A stretch of 64,000 nt of DNA from Bin5 sp965116395. Its GTDB lineage: Bacteria > Chloroflexota > Anaerolineae > Caldilineales > Caldilineaceae. Below are positions 53,270 to 62,453 of this stretch, piece after piece. The DNA is taken from NCBI GenBank assembly GCA_965116395.1, contig OZ220684.1, positions 4,774,001 to 4,838,000 on the forward strand, given 5' to 3'. Numbering within the stretch: the first letter of the stretch is position 1; every line of letters starts with the position of its first letter. The translations under genes and the position numbers were made by a program. The notes below the pieces were generated by a model. That model saw nothing but the letters and a program-made list of their open reading frames with translations, searched no databases and was not told where the DNA came from.

Positions 53270-56194
53270 TCATTCGACACTATTCCCTTTCCAGGCTGAA
53301 ACTAAATCTTGCAGTGGAAGAGAGAAGAGCTGTAGCCGACCATGCAAACAGACAAGCTTTTCGGTCGGCGAGACAGTTCCCAGTTTAAAGATCGGCAGCC
53401 CAGCCATAGTCTCTTCAAAACCGTCCGCGTCGCCTGATGCGACTTCTACAAGAAGTCGACCATTGCTCTCGCTGAAAAGTAAGACATTGGCGTGGGACAT
53501 TTTGTTCCCCGGCACTTGCCCAATATCTACGTTCGCACCGAGCCGCCCTCCGATACACATTTCAGCCAAGGCGACCATCAGACCACCCTCACTCAAATCG
53601 TGACAGCTCTGAATCATCCCAAGGAGCATGGCTGAATGCAATGCGCGGTAGAGCTTGAGCGGCTTAGAAGGCATGGAGGGAGTCTCGCCTCCATCCAATT
53701 CCTGCAAGTGGCTGAGAAGCGAGCCGCCCAACTCCTCCCGCGTCTCCCCCAGCAAGTAGATTATATTCCCAGGTTGTTTGAGATTGGAGGTACATACCTT
53801 ACGCATATCGGGAACCAAGCCAATGGCCGAAATGAGCAATGTCCCGGGAATCGGCTGGCCGTCAAACTCATTGTACAGGCTGTCTTTGCCGGATATAAAA
53901 GGGGCGTTGTAAGCAGTGGCGGCGTCGTAACAACCCTGGCACGCGCGCACAAGGGCGCCCAGCCGGTCTGGCAAGGTGGGATTGCCCCAGCAAAAGTTGT
54001 CAAGAAGCGCGATCCGATCGGGGTCGGCCCCGACGGCAACTGCGTTGCGAAAGGCCTCGTCTACCGCGCTTACCGCCATCGCGTAGCAGTCCCGCTTGCC
54101 CAGCAGAGGATTCACGCCAGCGCTGAGAGCGAAGGCGCGGTCATGGCTCCAGGTGCCAATTGGCTTGAGCACAGCGGCGTCGGCAGGTCCGTCCATGTGC
54201 GGCCCGACGAATGGACGGCCAATGGTGCCGCCGCGGACCTCGTGATCATAGGTGCGCACGATCCGTTCCTTGCTAGCCACCGAAGGATGGCTCAGCATCT
54301 GCAGTAGAATCTCTTTCGCGTCGGTCTGCGCGATCGCCTGCTCCAGTGGGACTTGGAGGGAGGACTCCTGCCCTTGACGATCCAGATAGTGGGCTGTGCG
54401 CCGGGGGAGAGGAAGGCCGTCGTGCAAAAAAGACATTGGCAGCTCGGCGACTGCGCGGCCACCGTAGCGCACCCGCAGCCAGCCGTCACCGCTGAAATGG
54501 CCCAGGTCGCGCATTTCGACATCCCACAGGTCTGCCAGTTCTTGGAGGCGAGGCAGGTTGGCGCTGGGCACGGCCATTACCATACGCTCCTGGGCCTCGG
54601 ACAACCAGATTTCCCATGGCGTCAGTCCGGGATATTTGAGAGGAACATCCTGCAACTCTATATCGGCGCCTAACACTTCTCCCATCTCGCCGACAGCTGA
54701 AGAGAGGCCGCCCGCACCGCAGTCGGTAATAGCGTTGTAAAGCTGCCCATCTCTGGCTGCCTCTACCAGTTCTATCAAACCTTTTTCTGTGATTGGATCG
54801 CCGATTTGCACGGCACTGCCAGACTCCATGTGGGTGGCCTGGGTCAACTCGGCAGAGGAAAACGTTGCGCCGTGTATGCCGTCGCGACCCGTGCGCCCGC
54901 CCAGGACGACGACTCGGTCTCCCTCCCTGGGCTGGGTCGGATGGGACCCTTTGGGAAGCAATCCGACGGCGCCGCAGAAGACTAGTGGATTGCCCAGGTA
55001 GCCCTCGTCGTAGATGACTGCACCGTTGACCGTCGGCAGGCCTAACTTGTTACCGTAGTCGCCAATTCCGGCCACAACACCGTCGGCGACGCGGGCGGGA
55101 TGTAGAACCCCTGCGGGCAACTCGTTCTGTGGCAGGTCTTGGGGCCCGAAGCAGAGGATGTCTGTGCAAGCGATGGGCCTGGCCGAAACCGCGATTATGT
55201 CGCGTACGACGCCGCCAATCCCGGTATTTGCTCCGCCAAAGGGCTCGAGCGCTGACGGGTGATTGTGCGTCTCAACTTTGAATGCCAGGTCATACTGATC
55301 ATCGAACTCAATGATGCCGGCATCGTCGACGAAGGCCGATCGGACCCATGAACGATTTACTTGCTCGGTCGCTGCCTGAATATAGGTCTGCAACAGGCCT
55401 TGAATCTCCTCAGCCTGGAGCGGGTGCCCTGAAAGAGATTGCTGAGTGAAAGCAATGGTTGACTTGAATGTCTTATGGACGCAGTGCTCGCTCCAGGTCT
55501 GAGCAAGCGTTTCCAATTCGACATCGGTAGGGGCGCGGCCGATTTCATCGTAGAAGCTCTGGATCTCCTTCATCTCCTGTACGTCAAGCGAGAGCATTCT
55601 TTCTTTACTACATTGAAGCAGCTCGGCTTCATCCAGCCCTGCCAGGTGGACCCTATCTACCTGATCGCGGGCGGCGCTGCTGTGACCGAAAGGCGGATCG
55701 ATAGGTCCGAGGCTGTAGCGCTCGATTGTATCATTGCACAGGAGTCCTCGTGCAAGCGTGTGCAGGTCAGCCTGGGAAAGATCTCCCGTCAAGCGGTATT
55801 GGGTAGCGGTTGCTGCCTCCAGGCCGCGAATGCCCAGTTCCGCTGCGCCCCGCTCCAGTTCACGCGCGGCCACGTCAGTTACGCCTGGACGCAAGGCCAC
55901 TTCAATCACATACACACCTTCACCGGAGGAGTGTTGGTCCGGGCCGTCGGCCGCTTCAGTGCGTTGCAATGTAGAGTACTTGGCCGTCTCTGTCACAGGA
56001 TCGACCAAAAGAAAAGCACAGAGCTTTTCGAGCTGCTCTGTGCTCGGCGATTCACCTTTGTGGCTGGAAATGAAGTAGAGATGCGACCTTCGGCAAGCTT
56101 GCAGCGAATCCACGCCCAACCTGCGTGCAGAGCCCGCAATCCAGGGATCGCCTTCGTCGCTTTGGGTGGTGACTTCAATGCGTAGGGTCGCCAC
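53270..56194 (-). CDS. purL: Phosphoribosylformylglycinamidine synthase PurL with two N-terminal PurS-like domains
   Basis: 974 residues, against about 740 for small PurL and 1,300 for the PurL-glutaminase fusion. Residues ~1-75 and ~90-165 each look like a PurS domain (the second starts YVIEVALRPGVTDVAARELE and ends CNDTIERYSLG; the first ends LLVDPVTETAKY). The synthetase proper follows: LAQTWSEHCVHKTFK, VETHNHPSALEPFGGANTG, ITDCGAGGLSSAVGEMGE and FISGKDSLYNEF. No glutaminase domain; purQ is separate. Start is GTG 56194 with AGGAG upstream. First gene of purLQCEKFD, and no stand-alone purS is needed. Confidence 0.95.
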   Translation of the reverse strand: MATLRIEVTTQSDEGDPWIAGSARRLGVDSLQACRRSHLYFISSHKGESPSTEQLEKLCAFLLVDPVTETAKYSTLQRTEAADGPDQHSSGEGVYVIEVALRPGVTDVAARELERGAAELGIRGLEAATATQYRLTGDLSQADLHTLARGLLCNDTIERYSLGPIDPPFGHSSAARDQVDRVHLAGLDEAELLQCSKERMLSLDVQEMKEIQSFYDEIGRAPTDVELETLAQTWSEHCVHKTFKSTIAFTQQSLSGHPLQAEEIQGLLQTYIQAATEQVNRSWVRSAFVDDAGIIEFDDQYDLAFKVETHNHPSALEPFGGANTGIGGVVRDIIAVSARPIACTDILCFGPQDLPQNELPAGVLHPARVADGVVAGIGDYGNKLGLPTVNGAVIYDEGYLGNPLVFCGAVGLLPKGSHPTQPREGDRVVVLGGRTGRDGIHGATFSSAELTQATHMESGSAVQIGDPITEKGLIELVEAARDGQLYNAITDCGAGGLSSAVGEMGEVLGADIELQDVPLKYPGLTPWEIWLSEAQERMVMAVPSANLPRLQELADLWDVEMRDLGHFSGDGWLRVRYGGRAVAELPMSFLHDGLPLPRRTAHYLDRQGQESSLQVPLEQAIAQTDAKEILLQMLSHPSVASKERIVRTYDHEVRGGTIGRPFVGPHMDGPADAAVLKPIGTWSHDRAFALSAGVNPLLGKRDCYAMAVSAVDEAFRNAVAVGADPDRIALLDNFCWGNPTLPDRLGALVRACQGCYDAATAYNAPFISGKDSLYNEFDGQPIPGTLLISAIGLVPDMRKVCTSNLKQPGNIIYLLGETREELGGSLLSHLQELDGGETPSMPSKPLKLYRALHSAMLLGMIQSCHDLSEGGLMVALAEMCIGGRLGANVDIGQVPGNKMSHANVLLFSESNGRLLVEVASGDADGFEETMAGLPIFKLGTVSPTEKLVCLHGRLQLFSLPLQDLVSAWKGNSVE

Positions 56195-56311
56195 AGCTCT
56201 CCTCTGAATCAAAAAGGCCCAATGTCAAGTTGTGGAGGGACCACCTTATGACACAGGGCTCTTCTGAACAAGCAGGTGCTTGATCTTACGCCTCTTAGGG
56301 CGGCTTAATTG

Positions 56312-56384
56312 TACCCCCAAGGGGATTCGAACCCCTGTTGCAGGCTTGAAAGGCCTGAGTCCTAGTCCTCTAGACGATGGGGGC
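56312..56384 (-). tRNA. tRNA-Glu (TTC anticodon)
   Basis: 73-nt cloverleaf read from 56384: acceptor GCCCCCA pairs with TGGGGGT, anticodon stem CAGGC/GCCTG holds loop CTTTCAA (anticodon TTC), and the T-arm is AGGGG-TTCGAAT-CCCCT. CCA is not encoded. It lies 118 bp upstream of purL on the same strand. Confidence 0.95.
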
Positions 56385-56408
56385 GTGCTGGACGAAAGCA
56401 CAAGGGAA

Positions 56409-56438
56409 AGTTTAACAGAGAGAAACCTCACAGGTCAA
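56409..56438 (-). promoter_or_regulatory. Promoter for tRNA-Glu (and possibly the pur operon)
   Basis: On the minus strand TTGACC, an 18-bp spacer and TAAACT, 25 bp before the tRNA 5' end. No separate strong promoter was seen just upstream of purL. Confidence 0.45.
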
Positions 56439-56544
56439 ATTTGGCGGAGTTCTTGATCGCTTTGAAATCGCATAAGTAGTGAATGGATGACACTAGGATC
56501 CTTACGTTTTCACCCGGTTATCAGTCCTCTCAACGGTCGCTCAT

Positions 56545-57375
56545 CTAGCGGCGACTGACTTGCCAGAGCTCCACAACCAAGTCGGATGGGAAACCGCTGG
56601 GGTCAAATTCGTCGGTTTCCCAGGCGTTGCACCCAACACGAGTAAACAGCTCTTCGATAGTCCGGGAGGAGTGATGTTGTGCCTCACCTACAGTCTGATA
56701 GAGATAGACCGCGGAGGGTAAAATCACTGGATGGCCCATTTCATAGAGCGCGTAAGCGGTTCCATCGTCACCGAGCCTTTGCATGAATTCGACCCGTTTC
56801 TGGGCAATGGTCTCTCCGCCGCGGACGGCGGTCACGTCGAATCGGAAGGCAAAGTGGCTGCGAAGATATCCCTGCTCTTGGAGGAATCTTCCAATCCGCT
56901 CAATTGCAACTCCAACTGCTTCGTAATCGTTTTCGCTCTGCAGAGCGCTTGGGAGTTTCAGCGCTAGTCGATCTGACAGCTGGCCGAAGAAGTGCGATCC
57001 CACTTGTTCTGCGAACTTACGGCGTGCGGATGCCAGATAGTCGCCGCTGTGCCGTGACGCCAACGAGCCAAAGGCCGAACAGAAGAAAGCATACGAAAGG
57101 GCGTCAAACTCTCCAGATTGAACTGAGTCGAGATGTCTTGATGCGGCGAAACGCTCGGCAAGTCGGGGTCTGGCAACTCGCTTGTAAACCAGCGAGATAT
57201 ACTCGTCGACCAGGGCCTGCACTGAAGCGATACCGTCTGAGGTCGAGGCCAGGGGCCGCCAGTGGGCCATCACAGCCTCTGTCATCATCGCCAGAAAGGG
57301 TTCCCCCATTGGCCACCACTCCTGAAACTCGGGGTAGGGATGTTGTGATACTGCAGATGAGAGCGTAGTTAACAT
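56545..57375 (-). CDS. Uncharacterised 276-aa protein
   Basis: Not recognised. Soluble, mixed alpha/beta, with no signal peptide. A helical first half (ASVQALVDEYISLVYKRVAR, then DALSYAFFCSAFGSLASRHS) is followed by a beta-rich part with FRFDVTAVRGGETIAQKRVE and YEMGHPVILPSAVYLYQTVG. The pattern of short His/Cys-containing turns could bind a ligand or metal but no motif is diagnostic. ATG 57375 has AGGTGA upstream; a longer reading crosses into the divergent promoter. It is divergent from the amino-acid importer, from which it is separated by 122 bp containing a small dyad. Confidence 0.7.
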   Translation of the reverse strand: MLTTLSSAVSQHPYPEFQEWWPMGEPFLAMMTEAVMAHWRPLASTSDGIASVQALVDEYISLVYKRVARPRLAERFAASRHLDSVQSGEFDALSYAFFCSAFGSLASRHSGDYLASARRKFAEQVGSHFFGQLSDRLALKLPSALQSENDYEAVGVAIERIGRFLQEQGYLRSHFAFRFDVTAVRGGETIAQKRVEFMQRLGDDGTAYALYEMGHPVILPSAVYLYQTVGEAQHHSSRTIEELFTRVGCNAWETDEFDPSGFPSDLVVELWQVSRR

Positions 57376-57434
57376 GGGTTCACCTATGTAGGTGGAGGGA
57401 CGTATTACTTGTTTTGTGTACCCTGTAATATCAT

Positions 57435-57447
57435 GTGTATAGTACAC
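57435..57447. promoter_or_regulatory. Dyad in divergent promoter region
   Basis: GTGTA-tag-TACAC is a 13-bp inverted repeat midway between the divergent starts at 57375 and 57498, a plausible shared operator. Confidence 0.4.
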
Positions 57448-57497
57448 TTTCGCTTTTCTGTACGATCATTTTATCTGACCTGGTTGGAGGATGCCCA

Positions 57498-58397
57498 ATG
57501 AGACGAATACTGCCATTCCTACTGATTGCTGCCCTTTGGGTTGGCGCATGTGTGGCACCTGTAGCCCCACAGGATGCAGCCGCCGGCGATGAAGGTGGCT
57601 CGAAGGCCGCGGCAGACGACCTGCTCGCGGAAATCATGGCGCGCGGTACAATCCGAATCTCCACAGACCCGAACTACGCGCCGCAGAGCTTTCTAGACGA
57701 AAGCGGAAATTTCAAGGGCTTCGATGTGGACGTAGCTCAAGAGATAGCGAGTCGTCTTGGTGTCGCAGTTGAGTTTGTTACACCGGACTGGGATCTGATC
57801 ACTGCAGGCAACTGGGGAGACCAGTGGGACATGAGCGTTGGCTCGATGACGGTCACCACAGCGCGGCAGAAGATCCTCGCATTCGCCTCCCCCTCTTACT
57901 ACTATACGCCTGCGCAGTTTGCGGCCGTAAACGGCGCTGGGATCGAATCCTTGGACGACCTGAGTGGAGCTACAGTCTGTGTAGGGGCTTCCACCACGTA
58001 TGAGATCTGGTTGATGGGCGATATGGAAGGGCTGGGTTTGCCGGCTTCCAGCTTTTATGTTGAACAGCCACCCGCCGATATATCCATTATCCCCCTTACA
58101 ACAGACAACGACTGCGCGCAGCAGATTCAAGCCGGCCGTCATGAGTTTCAGGCTTTCCTGACTTCAAATACGGTCGTTGAAGCAGCCATCGCTGAAGGCG
58201 TACCAGTCCACAAAGTGGGAACGCCGGTCTTTTCGGAGAATCTAGCAGTGGCATTCGACAAGAGCGCTTCCAAAGACGTAGCAGGTCTAGTTGAGAAAGT
58301 TAGCGAGATCATCGCTGATATGCATGAAGACGGCACGCTGAGCGGACTTTCACTAGAGTGGTTTGGAGAGGATCTGACGACTGATCCGACCAAATAA
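57498..58397 (+). CDS. Amino-acid-type ABC substrate-binding lipoprotein (SBP family 3)
   Basis: 299 residues. Lipoprotein signal MRRILPFLLIAALWVGAC with the lipobox Cys18, then an acidic linker and a family-3 binding protein: TIRISTDPNYAPQSFLDE, NFKGFDVDVAQEIASRLGV, GSMTVTTARQKILAFASPSY and YTPAQFAAV. Such proteins bind polar amino acids or similar compounds outside the membrane. ATG 57498 follows GGAGG by seven bases. Followed by the permease; no ATPase gene is adjacent. Confidence 0.92.
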   Translation: MRRILPFLLIAALWVGACVAPVAPQDAAAGDEGGSKAAADDLLAEIMARGTIRISTDPNYAPQSFLDESGNFKGFDVDVAQEIASRLGVAVEFVTPDWDLITAGNWGDQWDMSVGSMTVTTARQKILAFASPSYYYTPAQFAAVNGAGIESLDDLSGATVCVGASTTYEIWLMGDMEGLGLPASSFYVEQPPADISIIPLTTDNDCAQQIQAGRHEFQAFLTSNTVVEAAIAEGVPVHKVGTPVFSENLAVAFDKSASKDVAGLVEKVSEIIADMHEDGTLSGLSLEWFGEDLTTDPTK

Positions 58398-58491
58398 ACG
58401 GGAGCACGTTCAAAAGATCGAACTGCGCAGCTGAAGCAGCCTTTGCTATTATGTGAAGTTGAGGGCGCAGTCGTTCGGTACGGACAGAGGA

Positions 58492-59346
58492 ATGTCGACA
58501 GCGCCCTCAGAAGACCGGTTTGCAGCTCAAGCTGAACAGATAATGGCGTCACAGCGACGTGACGCCCGTCGCTTTGCCATGGGCGTACGAGCTTCGTACG
58601 CCCTGCTGCTGCTGGCGCTTGTATATGCGTTCAGCGGGTCCCACTTTACGGTCGCGGGGCTGCAGTTTACGACCATTACTCTGGACTGGGCCTTCATTCA
58701 CAGCCACTGGTTTTTCATCTTCAACGGTGTCTGGCTCACTATTTTGTTGTCGGCACTTTCAATAGTTTTGGCGACGGTTCTCTCCCTGCTGGGCGCTCTA
58801 GGGCGTTTATCCAAGTCGCCGCCTGCCTATGCATTGGCGACTTTCTACATTTCTCTTATCAGGGGTACGCCGTTACTCCTGCAGGTTGTTTTCTTCTTTC
58901 TTGCGCTGCCGCAATTGGGCATTCGCTTGTCTGGCCTGTCCGCGGGAGTCCTGGCGCTAGGGTTGAATTACGGCGCCTACATGACGGAGATTATGCGGGC
59001 TGGTATTCAGTCAGTTGATGCGGGGCAGCGGGAGGCAGCGCAGGCGATGGGCATGACTCCGTTTCAGATTATGCGGTTAATCATCCTACCGCAGGCTCTG
59101 CGTCTGGTCATCCCACCGATTGGCAATCAGTTCATCGCAATGCTGAAGGATACGTCGCTCATCTCGGTTACCGGTTTTGTATGGGAACTGCTGTGGAGGG
59201 CGCAGAAGCAAGGCCGGGCGAATTTTCGCAGCCTTGAAGCTCTGCTCATCGCAGCAGTCTTCTATTGGATCATAACCATCATATTCTCGGCATTTCAGGC
59301 TCAGATCGAGCAGCGCCTGTCGCAGGGCTATCGGTCTGCTCTTTAG
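58492..59346 (+). CDS. Amino-acid ABC transporter permease (HisM/GlnP-like)
   Basis: 284 residues. After a cytoplasmic N-terminus and one extra helix, the HisMQ core runs from WFFIFNGVWLTILLSALSIV through SLIRGTPLLLQVVFFFLALP (family signature) to the ATPase-docking loop GQREAAQAMGMTPFQIMRLI. ATG 58492 is preferred for its AGAGGA site over an upstream GTG. Serves the binding protein 95 bp upstream. The downstream isomerase and dehydrogenase suggest the imported molecule is catabolised by them. Confidence 0.92.
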   Translation: MSTAPSEDRFAAQAEQIMASQRRDARRFAMGVRASYALLLLALVYAFSGSHFTVAGLQFTTITLDWAFIHSHWFFIFNGVWLTILLSALSIVLATVLSLLGALGRLSKSPPAYALATFYISLIRGTPLLLQVVFFFLALPQLGIRLSGLSAGVLALGLNYGAYMTEIMRAGIQSVDAGQREAAQAMGMTPFQIMRLIILPQALRLVIPPIGNQFIAMLKDTSLISVTGFVWELLWRAQKQGRANFRSLEALLIAAVFYWIITIIFSAFQAQIEQRLSQGYRSAL

Positions 59347-59474
59347 AAGCATCATCTGTTGCCGGCCTCTCAGCCACGTTCGCCAAACGACAGTCTGAAT
59401 TACACGGTTTTCTTAGATCGCTCTGCGCTTATAAATGGTACTCGATTTCATGTATTTCTTGGAGGCTGAAACGT

Positions 59475-60257
59475 ATGACACTTAAGCTCAGCATCTGTTC
59501 TTACAGCTTTCGCCGATCGTTCGAGAGCGGCGTGATGGACTATCGCGGCTATGTGGCTTTCAATCAGAGCCACGGATTTTCCCAACTGGACCCATGGATG
59601 CAGCATATAGAGCCGGCACTGGATGATAAGAGTTGGCTGGCTGACGCTAAGAGCATGGCCGAGGACGCGGGACTCCTCTATGGCTGCATTGCTGTGGATG
59701 GCGGCCACATTTATGAGGAGACGGCGGCCGAGCGTGCACAGCGCCGGGACATGGCCTATCGCTGGCTCGAGGTTGCTGAATTACTGGGAGCATCGCAGTT
59801 GCGAATTGATTCAGGCGGACCGGAGGACTTGACCGACGAGGTTTTCGAGATCATAGTGGATGGCTACAACGACCTGATCACCAGAGCAAAAGGAGCGGGC
59901 GTGGAGATCGTGGTGGAGAACCATTGGGGGCCGACCAAGTATCCGGAAAATACTGTGCGCCTGCTTGAGACGGTAGAAGGACTTGGGCTGCTGTTTGACT
60001 CCAACAATTGGGCCGAGGGTACACAGGAAAGAGCTTGGGAGATGTGTGCTCGCTATGCTCGCCTTACCCATTTCAAGACGTTTTCATTCGACAGCCAAGG
60101 CAACGATCCGTCGGTCGACCTGCATAAGGCAATCGCGATCCTGCAGCTAAACGGCTATGATGGGGTCTGGGGCATCGAGTCGACGCCCGTGGATGGAGAC
60201 GAGGAGGGCGCGGCGATCAAGACAAGAGATCTGATACGCCGTGCGCTGGGCGACTAA
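59475..60257 (+). CDS. Sugar phosphate isomerase/epimerase (AP-endonuclease-2 fold)
   Basis: 260 residues: KLSICSYSFRRSFESGVMDY, then GCIAVDGGHIYEET, VEIVVENHWGPTKYPENTVR (metal-binding Glu and His), GLLFDSNNWAEG and LTHFKTFSFDSQG, ending with the late Glu in GVWGIESTPVDG. Full TIM barrel of the xylose-isomerase-like superfamily. GGAGG lies nine bases before the ATG; a longer reading overlaps the permease gene. Paired with the Gfo/Idh gene 100 bp downstream, a combination seen in inositol and sugar catabolism. Confidence 0.85.
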   Translation: MTLKLSICSYSFRRSFESGVMDYRGYVAFNQSHGFSQLDPWMQHIEPALDDKSWLADAKSMAEDAGLLYGCIAVDGGHIYEETAAERAQRRDMAYRWLEVAELLGASQLRIDSGGPEDLTDEVFEIIVDGYNDLITRAKGAGVEIVVENHWGPTKYPENTVRLLETVEGLGLLFDSNNWAEGTQERAWEMCARYARLTHFKTFSFDSQGNDPSVDLHKAIAILQLNGYDGVWGIESTPVDGDEEGAAIKTRDLIRRALGD

Positions 60258-60357
60258 GTGTAATACTATAGTGGGCCCCGAAATCTACTGCAGCGGTGGC
60301 CAACTGCGGGAACTCTATCAATCTAAGAACTATCTCCTTAGCGAAGAGAATCTGACA

Positions 60358-61464
60358 ATGACAGTAGAGAAGACTCGAATCGGCATTATCGGCGTTGGCC
60401 AGATAGGAAAGGGCCACGTTCAGACTTATATGAGTATGCCGCACGTTGAGATTGCGGCGATTTCCGACATAAACGAGGCCGAGGCCCAGAGGGTGGCGTC
60501 GGAAAACGGCATCGCCGACGTTTACACGGATTTCCGGCAGTTGCTGGCACGCGACGACATCGTCGCGGTTGACGTCTGCCTCCACAACAACTTTCACATG
60601 GCGGCGACTGTAGCGGCCCTTGAGGCGGGAAAGCATGTATTCTGCGAGAAGCCGATGGCCGGGGCGTATATTGACGCTGAAAGAATGCTGACGAAGGCGA
60701 GGGAGTGCGACCGGATGCTCAGCATACAGAATCGCGAATACTTCATTAACGAGACGAAAGCGGCCAAGTCCCTCATTGACAGCGGCTATCTGGGCAAGTT
60801 GTATCATGCCCGCTCAACAGGTTATCGACGGCGTGGACGTCCCTTTGTGGACGGCTACGGCTCGCCTCTGTTCGTTAATAAAGACACTGCCAGTGGCGGC
60901 GCGCTCTACGACATGGGCGTCTATCACATTTCCACAGTGCTCTTCTTGCTGGGCAATCCTGACGTGCTTCGAATATCTGGCAAGACCTACCAGGAAATAG
61001 CGATGGATGCGGCGCGGCGTGAAAGCAGCAACTACAATGTAGAGGAGTTGGGGCTGGGCTTTGTACGGATGGCGGACAATATCACCTTGGACATTATCGA
61101 GGCTTGGGCGATCCACTTGGACGCATTTGAAGGATCATATGTCGTCGGCGACGAGGGTGGCGTGCGGCTCGATCCCTTCGGCTACTTCCACAGTGCTGGC
61201 GATCTGGACTTGGATTCTTCGGGCGACTTACGGATGTTCGACTTTCGGCTGCACAACGTACGCGAGCTGGGAGACGTTTACGACGGCACGCAGCAGCACT
61301 GGATCGCGGCAGTGGAGGGCAGGGTAGAACTGCTGCCTACCGCGGAGATTGCGTTGAATTGTATGCTCATCTCTGAAGGCATTTACCTCTCTAATCAGTT
61401 GGGCAGGGAGGTAAGCGCAGAGGAGGTGAGGGAGGCCTCAGTTTCGACCGCGGTGGCAATCTGA
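60358..61464 (+). CDS. Gfo/Idh/MocA family oxidoreductase
   Basis: 368 residues. Rossmann domain IGIIGVGQIGKGHVQTYMSM and ISDINEAEA, EKP motif HVFCEKPMAGAYIDAERML with the catalytic Lys, and the substrate-side GGALYDMGVYHISTVLFLLG. Complete. NAD(P)-dependent oxidation of a sugar or cyclitol is likely. ATG 60358 begins the family consensus; a longer reading starts inside the isomerase gene. Probably co-transcribed with the importer and isomerase. Confidence 0.92.
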   Translation: MTVEKTRIGIIGVGQIGKGHVQTYMSMPHVEIAAISDINEAEAQRVASENGIADVYTDFRQLLARDDIVAVDVCLHNNFHMAATVAALEAGKHVFCEKPMAGAYIDAERMLTKARECDRMLSIQNREYFINETKAAKSLIDSGYLGKLYHARSTGYRRRGRPFVDGYGSPLFVNKDTASGGALYDMGVYHISTVLFLLGNPDVLRISGKTYQEIAMDAARRESSNYNVEELGLGFVRMADNITLDIIEAWAIHLDAFEGSYVVGDEGGVRLDPFGYFHSAGDLDLDSSGDLRMFDFRLHNVRELGDVYDGTQQHWIAAVEGRVELLPTAEIALNCMLISEGIYLSNQLGREVSAEEVREASVSTAVAI

Positions 61465-61485
61465 CAGTGGAATAGAAGAGTACAA

Positions 61486-61537
61486 ACTACGAAGGGCACG
61501 AAGGATCATCCATTTGAGACTCCGTGTTCTTTGTGGC
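61486..61537. repeat. Decayed CCTTCGTGG-type repeat pair in inverted arrangement
   Basis: actacgaagggcacgaagg (reverse complement of cct tcg tgc cct tcg tag t) is followed by ctccgtgttctttgtggct. They are related to the left-hand arrays but inverted relative to each other and strongly diverged. Confidence 0.4.
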
Positions 61538-61570
61538 TGAGACAGGTCTCCTGATAGGAGAAACGCAGGA

Positions 61571-62302
61571 TCAGACGGCCAGGCAGCGAATGAGGCGGGC
61601 CGGCTCGCGCTGGTCGTTGCGTACGGTTTGGGCCTCGCCGGGGGGTATGAACGCACCATCGTGACGGCCTGCCTGCAGAGTGTCGCCACCTGCGTTAATG
61701 CTAACTAGCCCGTCCCAGACAAACCAGACTGCTTCCTTATCATGGGATGCGGCCGCCTCGATCTGCCCACCTTGCTCCAGTTCATAGAAATCGAGCCGCA
61801 TTTCCGGCGTCCCATTCAAAGGAGAGGCGGGCTGCCATATTTGCGCATCCTGGTTCTCTGAGGATTCCCCAGATGCAAGGTTGTCGATGCGGACAGTGGT
61901 TTTGTGATTATCAGGCGGGCGCGGTGTGGTTCCTGTTTGCGAGGGGTCTCGTTCTCCCCGGTACAGCGCAAAGTCTGGCGGCGCCTGGAAGCTGATAAGA
62001 GTTGCTTCAGAACCGCTGGTATTGACGGTCCCGTGAACTTCCGGCGACGGCACGTAAGCAAACTCTCCAGCGTTGATTGGCGTGTAGGTATCACCCTGCC
62101 GCACCGAGACACCCCCTTCAAGCACAATGAAGATGTCTGCTGAACCTTCGTGAAAGTGCTGAGGGAACTCTTCCCCTGGTTGAAAAATGGAATAGTTCAG
62201 CGTGATATCCTGCGCACCTGTTGAGGGCCCGACCAGGTTGCGGGAATCGCCTTTGCCCATCTGAAAGGTTGCCGCCTTCTTTGCTGATAGCAGAGTTGCC
62301 AT
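61571..62302 (-). CDS. Cupin (bicupin) domain protein
   Basis: 243 residues with two cupin barrels. The first has the full metal motif: FPQHFHEGSADIFIVLEGGV (His, His, Glu) and the later His in YVPSPEVHGTVN. The second (about 150-243) is degenerate, keeping SHDKEAVWFVWDG and AFIPPGEAQ. It could be a dioxygenase, isomerase or sensing protein; no function can be fixed. ATG 62302 follows AGGAG; an upstream reading adds ~30 unrelated residues. Upstream on the same strand is the PhyH-family gene. Confidence 0.85.
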   Translation of the reverse strand: MATLLSAKKAATFQMGKGDSRNLVGPSTGAQDITLNYSIFQPGEEFPQHFHEGSADIFIVLEGGVSVRQGDTYTPINAGEFAYVPSPEVHGTVNTSGSEATLISFQAPPDFALYRGERDPSQTGTTPRPPDNHKTTVRIDNLASGESSENQDAQIWQPASPLNGTPEMRLDFYELEQGGQIEAAASHDKEAVWFVWDGLVSINAGGDTLQAGRHDGAFIPPGEAQTVRNDQREPARLIRCLAV

Positions 62303-62453
62303 GGATCTATCTCCTGCTGCACTTGTGGTGTGGTCGCGGTCGCCTGAGACAAGAATTCTTGCATCAAGGTTCGGGGCGCGAAAGGGCAGAGCCAACCATT
62401 TAAGTTACCGGTTACACTGCCCATCGCACGCGAGGAACACTAACGCGTTTGGG

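Noticed and set aside
56195..56311. Purine riboswitch or T-box upstream of purL
   Set aside because: The 117-base gap shows no purine-aptamer loops or T-box sequence that I can recognise.
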